Shown: in pieces, positions 1 through 11,000 of the stretch
Numbering within the stretch: position 1 is the first letter of the stretch
Layout: the number at the start of each line of letters is the position of its first letter
NCBI RefSeq assembly: GCF_027943255.1
Contig: NC_072894.1
Location: 128,021,601 to 128,085,600, forward strand
Length of the DNA stretch: 64,000 nt
Direction: 5' to 3'
From: Anastrepha obliqua
Lineage: Eukaryota > Arthropoda > Insecta > Diptera > Tephritidae
Notes under the pieces: generated by a model
Seen by the model: the letters and a program-made list of their open reading frames with translations, nothing else
The model's database searches: none
Told to the model about the DNA's origin: nothing
Translations under genes and position numbers: made by a program

Positions 1-1224
1 GACTAATCTGCAATGAACAAATTACATTTTTCTCTTTCGTGTGCACAAATTCAAAGGCGACAGTGCTGCCAAATCATAGCATGGATAAGATGACCATTGG
101 CTTTAAAACTATACGGGCAAAAACAATTTACGGTACCTCTTAAGATACGCCTTAATTGTATATTAGGTTAACTTGAGAATGGTTTGGGCTCTTTTACTAA
201 GAATAGAAATAGCCACTTTGAAGGTTGTTATTGTTGTTGTCGTAGCGGCATTACTAAGCCTTGCCATAGAAGGTGCATACCTGTAATTGTTGTCTTCGAG
301 TTACGGAGAAGACTCCTAATGTGTCTACGATGTACCCCGATTTCAGCGGGTCAACCCTGACCCCTGTGTAGCAACCCCCAAGGAAACTGCTCACTCAGCA
401 TATTACGTTCCTTAACAGAGTGCATCTCCTGAGTGTCGCTAGCGTGGTGTTTTGACAACTCTGCAGCTTCCTAAACTAGTTTTCGACACGCTGGAGTTAT
501 TCCTATAGCAGCTGATTTTACGTAGTGGAAGGGGTGGGATTTCAGACGACCAAGGACTGTTATTTCGACGATCTAACTCTGTTTATTATGTTAGTTTAAA
601 ACGCAAAAACCTCCGAACCAGCCAAAAGGAAATCGTTTACTTCGAAATTCATTTATTACATTTTAGTCGTTATTCCACCTTAATATCTTACAGCATTCAA
701 TAACAAGGATGGTGCCCGGAAGCAAACCTATTTGGAATTTATTTAAATATATTCTTGTTTTAAATAATGACGTCCAAGAATACATTTTTAAGTAAAGTGA
801 ATTTTAGATGTGCACATTGACTAATGAATGGCGCGAAAATTGCATTCGATATAAACATAATGATCGCTTTTAGTAGCCGATATTTGAATATTACTTAAAA
901 CCAGATACAATTCAAATATGTGTGTTAAAAAAATAGAATTGCGCCAAAATTAAAGAACTTAGTTTTTATTTAACTCTTATCCATTGGGCGCAATCAACAG
1001 ATACGATATGCAAAAAGTAATGAGTTTACATAAGTGAAGTTTCAATCGTAGACAATGAATTATAAGAATTGGTTTGATTCTCTCTATACTACTCATAACC
1101 ATTATAGTTTCGGAAAGGACAGTTGAGAATATAGTAATATTAAAAGTATAATATAATAGTGCTGATGAAACAAATTAATAAATTTTCTGCAATGTTGAGC
1201 ACTATAACCAAGTTATTAATTCAT
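1..1224. other. Non-coding DNA 3' of endos, with a LINE-tail-like patch
   Basis: No convincing gene. It probably includes the endos 3' UTR: the complement of AATAAA occurs at 965-970, 738-743 and 652-657. Around 224-300 a GTT-rich run followed by GTAGCGGCATTACTAAGCC resembles the 3' tails of the minus-strand LINEs at 3585 and 9658, so 224 to about 600 may be an old 3' fragment of the same family. This is low certainty. Confidence 0.4.
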
Positions 1225-1717
1225 TTAACTCGTCGTTTGGAACTTATTACAAGGTTGTATTATCGATGTTTTACGCGCAGGCACTGTTTCCGGTGTAGGT
1301 ATTGCTTCGCCCGTGGCTACCTTGTTCGCAAAAACTTGCTTTACACCGCCACCCTTCTGTTTTGCCATTTGATAATCACCAGAATCGAAGAATTTTTGCT
1401 AAAATTGTTATACAATTGTTTACTTTTTCTAGTTGAGCATAATACGTAAGTTATACATACGCCTTTCTGTAGACGCTTTTGCAGAAAAGCTGAATGACCG
1501 CCAGGCCCGCGTAACCCTGATGGATACTTCGATTTCAATTTTTCCTCCTCGATTTTCTCTAACTCTCGTGGATTTGCCTATTGGAAACAAACAACCAAAT
1601 GAGTTTATGTAAAAAGCTATTCCATAAAAAATATCTTCAAAATGAGATTACCTGATCTTGTGAATCAGATGAATCTTGGGGCGTTGTCGGTTGACTGGTT
1701 TCTTCTGCAGTACTCAT
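1225..1717 (-). CDS. endos: Alpha-endosulfine (ENSA/ARPP-19 family), PP2A-B55 inhibitor
   Basis: Three coding exons: 1717-1652, 1577-1461 and 1398-1225, all GT-AG with phase-0 junctions, giving 118 aa (fly Endos is about 119). The protein opens MSTAEETSQPTTPQD, continues with an acidic/basic helix and KSKYPSGLRGPGGHSAFLQK, then carries the family-defining FDSGDY (Ser67). It ends with a basic ARKTS site (Ser106) and CNKFQTTS. In flies Greatwall kinase phosphorylates the FDSGDY serine, turning the protein into an inhibitor of PP2A-B55 during meiotic and mitotic entry; the C-terminal RKTS is the PKA-type site. An acceptor at about 1742 just before the ATG shows that the 5' UTR is itself spliced. 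A non-coding first exon may lie around 2510-2650, where GTCCAG is followed by GTATGG on the minus strand. No lesion seen. Diverges from tuberin at 8040. Confidence 0.96.
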
Positions 1718-1741
1718 GATAGTTTTACGAGAACGAAATTG

Positions 1742-3571
1742 CTGCAAAAAGAAACAATTTATATTTTATCAAAAATAGCATAACAATAGCTGCTATTTTA
1801 TTGAAATTTACTAAAAGTCGTGTACTAAATCAAAAAATAAAAAAAGGTACAATATATTGGGGAAAATCTTACATGTCTAGACAAAATTACATATATGAGG
1901 TTAAATATTATTAGAAGAAATATAACATTTATTCAACTCAAAAAACAACAGTTACATACTATGTAGATTATTTAGTTATTAATTTATGTACATAATATAT
2001 AATGCTTCCATTACGTATTTAAAAGTGAGTGTAATTGAATATGTACATATAAGTATTTGGGCTGAAAGGTGTTTATTTATGTGCAAATATTTGTATTGGT
2101 TACTCTCTTCTTGAGATGTACTTCGACATATTCAGAAATAGACTACTTTTCATCTCTTATTAAGTAATATATACATATGATGCTTCATGATTGTTCTTCA
2201 AATTTTCTGTCATCTGATATGCATTTATATTGATCTCATTGCATTTAATAACCTTTTCGCACAACCGACGAAATATTAGTAGAGCACTGCTGGTTTTTCT
2301 TAATTATTTTTCAAACTATCCATTTTAAATGTATTTCGCCATGATTCTGCGGGAAATTATCAATTTCAAATTACATGCTCACACTCTGGAAAGTGGTACA
2401 AGGACTACGGCTTTTGCACAAATTGAAACAAAACCATATGCCATGAAAAGTACGAAATTAATCTCCAGCAAATTTATTGAAATGGTATTTTTGCCATACC
2501 TGGACGATGTAAAATTCGTTGATTTATTTGATTAATTCTGTTCCTTTTACACCCCTTGTTCGTCAACTTCGTGCAACTTGCGACTGCCGCTTTTTGGGGT
2601 GCTCCGTTACTCGGTGACAATCAAATGCAAAAACCAACAGCAAAGTCGCTGAATATGCACAAAATGAAAACCAAGTGAAGTCGTGAAAAAATACAAGTGA
2701 CGATTCTGCCACTTTCTAATTATTGAGATTCTCTTCTAATAAAGTCGGAGATTTCCACAGCTAATATCTGACAACTTCCGCACCACAATTTCAAAAATTA
2801 TTTGCAAACAAAAGGATCTACCTCAAAAAATTTTCCGTAAAATACAAATCGGCTTTTTTCAGACAGAGTTGTATTCTGAATGGAGAGTTACTCTGGCCTT
2901 GCCACATTCCTTGGATCAAAAAATAAAAAATAAATAAATAATTGGCACTACACCCTTTTTGGGTGTTTGGATCATGAACGATAATATCAAGGCGCATCTA
3001 TTCAAGGCGGTTGCACTCGATCAATAACAAACTTTTTGAAATTAGAACTGTCAAGGTAAAAGAATAGAAGAACGCTTTCCGAATTTTATTGGCATGGGAT
3101 CTGGCGTTAGAATTGTCAAAGTCGCGAAATGTAAAGTAATTGTTTTTCAGAATGGCACCACCATTAGTACTCATTCCCAAGGGTGAATGAGTGAGAGAGA
3201 TAACAAAATTACTGTGCATTCACAACTCAAAAACAATTTTCCGTCATTCTGTTTCACTGACAATTCTAAATTAAAGGCGAATGAACAAAAACATACCAAT
3301 TCCGACAATACCTCGTCAGATTTATTCTAGCGAGGATTTGCGATAATTCGAAATACAGAACACCAAATACGCCCATGAAATTCGAATATAGTTTTTCCAT
3401 CAATCGAAAATGAAAGTATTAAAGAACACAATTATGCAATTATGGTTGGACTGATTTTCGATGTCAAAAGAAGTCGAATTTCCGAAAGCAACCGTGAAAG
3501 GCAAATCCACTCACGGTGACTTCAATAGAACAGCTGATATGTTTTTTCCTTGGGGTTGTGCGTTGAATGTC
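1742..3571. other. Intergenic DNA / endos 5' UTR intron
   Basis: No protein-coding gene supported; the short reading frames here have no recognisable domain. It probably contains the endos promoter and 5' UTR intron. At 2938-2970 a short ACACCCTTTTTGGGTGTTTGG resembles the 3' end of the tRNA-derived SINE seen intact at 54946. Confidence 0.4.
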
Positions 3572-3584
3572 CTGCATCTTTGTT

Positions 3585-6500
3585 GTTGTTGTTGTTGTTT
3601 TAACAGCATAGGTAGCCCTGTCAGTGTAGGCATATCATCGGTCGTCTTCGTCTAGCTCATCTAGGGGTAGGCCCAGGAAACATGCTGTTTCGACAGGTTG
3701 GGTCCAGAGGGAGAGGGGGGTTAGATGAGTTGGTTTAAGGAGGCATGTGAAGAGGTGGTTAGTGTCGTGCGGGGTACCTTCACATGCCGGACATGTGTTT
3801 GGTATGTCGGGGTCGATTCTGGATATGTAGGAGTTTAACCTGCTACACTATCCAGAACGTAATTGTGCCAGTGCTACACGCGTCTCACGGGGAAGCTGGA
3901 GCTCTTCGTCTGCAATAGGTGGTGGTTGGACTCCGATTACGGCATTCACAGGGCGGGAGTTCATGAAGGTGGTAACGGTCTCCCGGTGAATGTCGTTTAT
4001 TGACTGTCTAAATACTGTCCGGTCCAGTAGGTTGCGGTCAGTTTTGCCCTGGATTTCGTCAGCGTAGTCTAGGAGGTGTCTCCTGACGTGCCTGGGAGGC
4101 GGCTCAGGCTCAAGCAGGTGTCTGCAGGGGTGAAACCTGCGGTAACATCCAAGCAGGAACTGCTTGCTGAGCAGTTTGTTGTGCTCCACTACTGGGAGCA
4201 TTTGTGCCTCGTTATGTAGGTGTTGGATGGGTGACATCAGAAGGCACCCGGTCGCTGTCCGAATGGCGGTATTTTGACAAGTCTGTAGCTTTGTCCACTG
4301 CGAATCACTAGTTCCAGGCGACCAAACAGGCACAGCGTAGTTTAGAACCGGCCGGCCAATTGCCTTAAATGTCGAAAGCAACAGTTCTTTGTCTTTGCCC
4401 CAAGTGCTGCCGGCCAGCGATTTGAGGACCTTGTTGCGATTTTGGACTTTAATGGCAATTGCGGTTGTGTGCGCAGAGAAGGAGAGCAAGCTGTCAAAGG
4501 TGACACCCAAAATTTTGGGGTTATTTACCGTCGGAATTGGTGTATCATCGACTTTTGCCTTAAGGGACAGCTTGACCTCCTTTGTCCAGGTGGTAAAGAG
4601 GGTCGCCGTGGACTTGGTGGGGGAAAGTTGGAGATTCCTCGCAGTGAAAAAGCGAGAAAGGTCGGTGAGGTAGTTGTTCACTTTGGAACACAGGCCATCG
4701 ATGTCATTGCCCGACGCCATTATAGTGCAGTCGTCAGCGTATGGGATCAGGGAAACTCCCGCTGGTGGTTGGGGGAGCTTCGAGATGTAGAAATTGAACA
4801 GCAAGGGAGAAAGGACACCACCCTGCGGTACACCTTGCTTAATCTTTCTCTGCTTTGAAGTTTGATCTCGAAATATCACAGATAGTTTGCGGACCACCTC
4901 TTCAGCCCTGATGGGAGTGTCGACTGATAAATATCATCTAGTAGCGTGGAATGGCTGACTGTATCGAAAGCCTTCTTCAGGTCCAACGCTACTAGGACAG
5001 TCCTCTCGCAGGGGCGGTTTTGGTTCAGCCCGCAGTTTATTTGGGCGTTTATGGCGGTAAGCGCAGTGGTGGTGCTATGCACTCGTTGAAAGCCGTACTG
5101 ATGTGGGGCTGGAGCCAGGTGTTTCGTGAAGAGTGGGAGTAGGAGGACTTCAAGTGCCTTCACTACTGGGGAAAGGAGAGTTATCGGACGATAGGATTCC
5201 CCTTGGTTGGCGGGTTTCCCAGGTTTCAGTAGTGGGACCACTCTCCCTGCTTTCCACTTTTCAGGCATGATGAGAGTGGCCAGGGACAGATTGAAGACCC
5301 TTGTGAGGAATCCTACTCCCAGGGTCCCAGATGCTTCAGCATCAGCGCTTTTAATCCGTCAGGGCCAATGGTTTTCGATGATTTCGATTTGTTGATGGCC
5401 CGCTGAACCGCATCACCGGAGAAAGTAAGTGGCGCACTGTCGTTCGTCAGTTTGTGCAGCCTTCTGGTAGCACGACGTTTGGTTCTGTCGCCCGGAGGAT
5501 GCAGTATGAAAAGCCGGCTAAAATAGCTCGCGCATCTCTTCGGGTCCGACGAAGTGCAACCGTTGAAGGTGATAGCCACCTTGTCGTTGTGCTTCGTCGG
5601 GTTTGACAGGGACCTAACGGTGGACCAGAGCTTACTCACCCCAGAGGTGAGGTTGCAGGTCTTCAGGTGCTCAACCCATTTAGTCCGCTTATGCTGATTT
5701 ACCAGTTGCCGGATCTCCAAATTGAGCATAGCGTAGTCTAGGCGATAGCGAAAGCATAGGTCGCCACGTAATGCTATTTAGCAGACCCGCGCTAGCTATT
5801 GTTAGGTCAGGCGAGCTGCTGCAATTGCCCACTACCCTGGTGGGCGCGTCGTCGTTCGCTGTGCTGAATGTCAAGTCGTCTATCTGCTCTGCCAGTTGCT
5901 GTCCCCTACGATTATTTGGCAGGCTTGAATGCCAAAGATCGTGATGCGCATTTAAGTCACCTACAACCAATCGGTTTTCACCTCTGATGAGCGCACCTAT
6001 ATCAGGGTGATATCCTGCCGGGCAGCAGGTGACAGGGGGTATATATATGTTAAATATTTCGAGCTCGGAATCGCCTGACCGGACAGCTATGCCTTCACAT
6101 TCTAAGGTGCTGTCCCTGCGGTCGATTCCTTCATCGATGAGACGATACTGCACAGTGAGGTGGACTATAAACGCTAGGCCAGCACCATTGTCTCGCTCGC
6201 GTTCGTGTCTGTGCACGTTATAGCCATCCCTGGTGATCAGAGATGACCTAGCGTGCAGCTTTGTTTCTTGGACCGCAGCTATTTTAATACTGTGCCGGCT
6301 CATAAAATCAACTATCTTGTCGACCTTACTCGTAAGTCCGTTGCAGTTAAATTGGAGAAACTTGAAGCTTCTCGGTGATGTCTGTGTGATTCGGGGGGTG
6401 AGGAACGCGTGGGGTTGTCTACGTTGGACCTGCTGCGCAATCCACTGTGGTTGTTGCGGCCTGATGGTGGTGGGCGGCCGCGCCTCCGGGGCGGTAGTGG

Positions 6501-7198
6501 GTGCAGAGCTCTGCACCAGGGGGCAGCGTAGGCAGTTGTCCACTCACGGGTGGTGCGCAGCCCGGAACATCTCCGAAAATGGAACCAGCCATTGCAAGAA
6601 TTGCATTGGACTGATACCAGATTCCGAGGTATTACGGTCTGACACACGGAACAGACTGTGCGGGGGACCAGGAGCTGCTGGTTTGTCCCCGCACTGGGGT
6701 TGGAGCAGGAAGTAAGGGGAGGGGTAGAAGGGGAGTTGTGTTGCTCCGATAGGCTCCTCACCGTGGAGGTGTGGGTAGTGGTGGCGGTTGGTAGTGCCGG
6801 CCTATCAGGGGGGGTAGTAGCCGTGAAGGCATCAGACGCCTGCTGGCGGGAGCAACACGTGGCCACATACCGTGTGGACCACTCCCTATGTGACTTAAGA
6901 CCTGAGCAGGTCTTAAGGTGGCTCCACCCGTTGCACTTGTTACACCTAATCGAGGTGGAGTTCGGGTGAAGCCGTTTGTGGCAGACGCAGCAGTAGAATA
7001 CTTCTGGGCCAGGGTTCGATTCGATCCCAGCCCTGAGGAGAAGCATTTGGAGCAGGATTGCTGCGAGAGTTTGCTCCTGTGACGTAAGGGGCGGGGTGAT
7101 ATGCGTTTCACTAGACAGGGCTAGTATACTGGGGCGCAGCCCTTGGTCAGGAAAAACCCGAGTCATTCCGGTACGTAGAACCGGCTGCCATGGGAATG
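3585..7198 (-). mobile_element. Non-LTR retrotransposon (CR1/jockey-like) with both ends, internally deleted
   Basis: Minus-strand LINE of 3614 bp. Both ends are visible: the 5' end at 7198 begins CATTCCCATGGCAGCCGG and the 3' end at 3585 is a CAACAA-type tail. It is flanked by a perfect 13-bp duplication CTGCATCTTTGTT (3572-3584 and 7199-7211). The order is a 2A-like motif, two PHD-like zinc fingers, a proline-rich linker, an AP-endonuclease and a reverse transcriptase. The coding region is broken (next entry), so this copy cannot be autonomous. It lies between endos and tuberin. Fragments of the same family recur at 9658-9914, 16960-17211 and, as ends only, 39217-39352. Confidence 0.92.
3848..7166 (-). 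pseudogene. Broken LINE polyprotein: zinc fingers, endonuclease, reverse transcriptase
   Basis: Start at the first Met inside the element (7166). Residues near 7005-7037 read AGIESNPGPE, a 2A-like motif. Two Cys-rich fingers follow (CCVCHKRL.. CNKCNGWSH and CSVCQTV.. CNSCNGWFH). The frame then shifts near 6540 into the endonuclease (FKFLQFNCNGLTSKVDKI, QETKLH, VGDLNAHHDLW). Near 5745 the endonuclease breaks off before the expected SDH motif and joins directly to MLNLEIRQLVNQHKR, which implies a deletion plus frameshift. RT blocks follow in further frames: SYRPITLLSPVVK, LDLKKAFDTVSH, GVPQGGVLSPLLFNFY and the catalytic YADD. The C-terminal region, with a Cys/His knuckle in sister copies, has stops. 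At least four frame changes. Confidence 0.9.
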
Positions 7199-7211
7199 CT
7201 GCATCTTTGTT

Positions 7212-8039
7212 ACTGTCTTGTTTGAAAGTAAATTTATCAAATTGCGAAAACGAAATACATGAAAATGTTTTTGTTGCTCTAGCAAAACCACTTTCAGTAT
7301 ATCCCCCTAGATACGGCATATGTAATTGGATCTAAAAGTTCAGTTTGTACAGACTTCACTTTACTTAACCTCATTTAGCTTCAGATATTGGCAACGTTTA
7401 CTCAACACCTCAATATTTTGTTTGATACTTCTTTATATCTGTGTTTTGATTTTCAAACATAATTTTTACACTCTTTTATTTTTAAGCACTATAAAATCGA
7501 AGGTATAGGCTCTCAACGAGGCAAATTAATAAGAGGTCACTTCGCTAGAGCAATAGCAACATTACAAGTATTTTGCTTTTGCAATTTCGTTGTTCAAATA
7601 TTCAAGAAAGAAATCAAAACAGCTACAATAGCGAACTTACCTTGAGTGGACTGGCCTAGGCTCTCAACTTATTTGACCAAGTAAAACAATTAACACTAAC
7701 ACAGCTTTCCATAGTACAGGTTTTTAAAACTATTAAGTTCGGGAAGTTACGTAAATTAAATATACACTAATTGAGCTCTAGGCAAGTGAATGTTTTGATT
7801 GGATGGCGGTGTGTTATAACCCTTATCGGCGGTGAACTCTAAAAGTCTTAAGTGTAAACAAATCACAGCTGATGTGCTTCTGTCATTTGTTCGTCATATG
7901 TTTGATATTGGTGAATTTGTTTGTATTTTTGGGTGGTTGTCGTTGATCCGTCGTGAAAATCTTGAAAATTTACTAATAGTGTGCATATTTTGTTAACTGC
8001 AAAAGTAGCTGCGAATAGGCAACAATTAAGTAAAGAAAG
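7212..8039 (+). promoter_or_regulatory. Probable 5' region and 5' UTR of tuberin
   Basis: About 800 bp between the LINE and the tuberin start codon with no supported gene. The tuberin 5' UTR must lie here, probably from around 7850. No TATA box or clear initiator was recognised, as is usual for a housekeeping fly promoter. The assignment rests on position only. Confidence 0.4.
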
Positions 8040-11000
8040 ATGAATACGAAAGATAAAGAAATTTCGAAGTCGAAGTTTAAGTTCTTCATGAAGAACGCAA
8101 AGGGCGTTCCAGGTATCTTTTTTATTTATCAAACCTGGAATGTATAATTTATTTAATTACTCGCTAAATATCGCTTTCTAGGAGGGGCCAGCGAACGTTC
8201 CCTGCGTCCAGAAATCGAACGCGAGTTACGGCCGGAACAAACTACGGCACAGCGTTGCAAGACGTTGTCTGAGCTGCAATTGCACAATATGAAATTAGAA
8301 GAGGTAACATTTTCCCATTTTCTAGTTTTTTCATTTTCTAATCGGTATTGGTTTATAGGCTTCCATATCGGAGCTTTGGACACTTACAAAGGACTTAATT
8401 ATACCAAACAAGCCAGCGGAATGCCGGCAAATAGCGCTTACGTTTTACAGAAAACTGATACAAAGCCAATATAAAAATTTGAATTTGTTGCGCCAGCATT
8501 TTTTTCTTGTTATTCAAAATCATGAAGTTCCAGAAGACCTGAAACATCGTCTTGAACTCCTCGATGCCTTAACTGACAATGGCAAAGATATTCAAAATTT
8601 TGAAGAAAAGGTAAGCATAAAATATACAAGTAACTAAATAATACAAATTCCAAATAATACAAAAAAATATATATATTTCCAACAGATTGGTAAATTTATG
8701 CTGCAATGGATTCCAGCAATAACTGAAGCTCGGTTACTTCGGCCTTATTTAGATATTTTGGGCAACATAATAAAATTTAACGCCTCTCTTTTGGACAAGG
8801 ATATTGTCGTTGGCATTGTACAGTATGTATCATTGATGAAATTTTTGTTATTTGTGCGAAATTTTTTGCTTTGTGTTTTTTGTTTTTAGAAATGCCTGCC
8901 ATTTGAGTTGTACTGTTGAAGAAGATGATATTGGTCTGCAGTGTCTAACAATTCTTGAAATGGTTATGTGCTACACGATATTCCCAAGTGAACCATTGGC
9001 GCAATGCGTTGTTACATTGTGCCGTACTGTCAATCATTCGCCGTACTGCCCGGCATCATGGAAGGTGAGCATTTTCTAGCTATACATACCTAATATTTTG
9101 CTAAGGATTAGTATTGTAATTGCTGCTCTCAGATCTTTAATTGAGTTATCGGGTACATAAGTATTTTAAAGCCTTAACAAATGAAAAAAAAACTAATACT
9201 GAGCAATATCCACCAGTACCGCGACTTGGCTAATATGAAATTATTTGCCTCCATTCACTTAGGCTTGGACGTCTTTCAAGCTAATAGGTGGTGTAACAGA
9301 AAAAGTTATTCGGAATAGTAAAAGATAGTAGCAAATAGTCATCAGAAATTATATATAGACAATATGTGGCACTAATTGTTTAGGAGCATTTCAAATATAA
9401 TTTTTGTAGTATGTGTCTATCAAATATATATAATTTTAGAAAACCTGTGTATCATTTTCATGGGTTCAGCTACCAACTTTTTATGCTTTGCCATTATGTA
9501 TATTTTTAATTGAAATAAGAATTGTATACATATATGAAGATGATTCATTTAAGATTCGAATTTGAACTTTCTGCTAAGTTCCCATTAATTTCGAATTATT
9601 TAATTAGTGTTTTGGTCTGTTATGCAGCCAATTTTACTTTCCTCAGCACCAGAAATGTGTTGTTGCTGTTGTTGTAGCAGCAATACTAAACCCTGTCAGT
9701 GTAGTGTAAATCACGGGACGTTTTCGTCTAACTCATCTAAAGGTATCCCCAGGAAACTTGCTGTTTCGACAGGTTGGGTCCAGAGGAAGTGCGTTAGGTG
9801 AGTGGGTTTGGTGGGGCATGTGAAAAGGCTGAAAATATGTTTGGTATGTCAGGGTCAATTCTGGATAAGTAGGAGTTTAACCTGCTACAATATTCAGGAC
9901 GTAATTATGCCAAGGTTGTGTTTCTAGTGTCTGCTTCGATCCACTGACAAAACTGCGATAATAAGACCCATTTGAACAACGTCTAGTGAATACTTGCCCA
10001 TTCAAACACAAACAAAGATATAACTTATTCATCTGCAGCTGACTGAAAAATGGCAGTTTTATTGCCAAACTGGATGCTTACTTCTTGCATGACCGATTCT
10101 TTCTTTCGAGGTCATAGAAGGAGCTATTAGACAAATACCTTTCAAATCCGGAAGATAACTGGCGACGCGTTCATTGAAATATCGTCTGTCGTGTAATTTT
10201 GCTTCACATATTTACCATTTTCACAAATCCCGAAGGCATTGCAGTTGTCGCTGATGCGACAAACGCTTTGTGATTTGCACTCAGATGTGGAAACATCCGA
10301 TTGGCACTCCGCCAATTTTACAACACTTTTCCTTTGTATTGAAGTAGAAATAGGCAGCACATGTAAGTCTCTCCGCTATTCCAATAATGCAAAGATAGAA
10401 ATTGTGGCCGTTTACGCCCAAACGCCCGAAAACACCCGCCCGAATCCACACGCCCGAATGTATATTTCCCCGAATTGACAGTTTCCCGAATTTTTTTGCC
10501 CGAACGTCTTCGCCCGAACCCATTTGCCCGAATCCTTTTACCCGAAAAGAAAAAAAAATTTAAAATAATTAAGAATTAGTATACACTTGAAGTACATGCA
10601 AGAAAAGAACAAAAGAGTGCTATTCCTTTATTTATTCATAACAAATGTTGTCAAAATTCTTGTGTCAAATTCATCAGTCAGTCATTCGTTCTTAATTATT
10701 CATAAAAATGGAAGAAATTGAGGAAGTGGGACAACTTGTCGGAAAAAAATTAATAATCGGAGGATACATTTATGTCAGATCCAAACCGTCGAAAAATAAT
10801 CAATTCTATTGGGACTGTCAATTGGTTCGAAGAAAAGAATGCAAAGCGCGGGCAATTACATTGCAGACAGTTTCTGAGTTAATAGTTTTAAAAGGCCCTA
10901 AAAAATCTCCTCATGAACATCCGCCCAATCAGGATACAGCGAAAGCGGAATTAGTGAAGGTTAATTTAAAACGAGTCGCGGAAGATCATCCGGAATGCCC

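Noticed and set aside
1159..1449. Plus-strand 96-aa reading frame
   Set aside because: Overlaps endos exon 3 antisense; codon structure and homology favour the minus strand.
4389..4858. Plus-strand reading frames inside the LINE
   Set aside because: Shadows of the RT frame on the minus strand.
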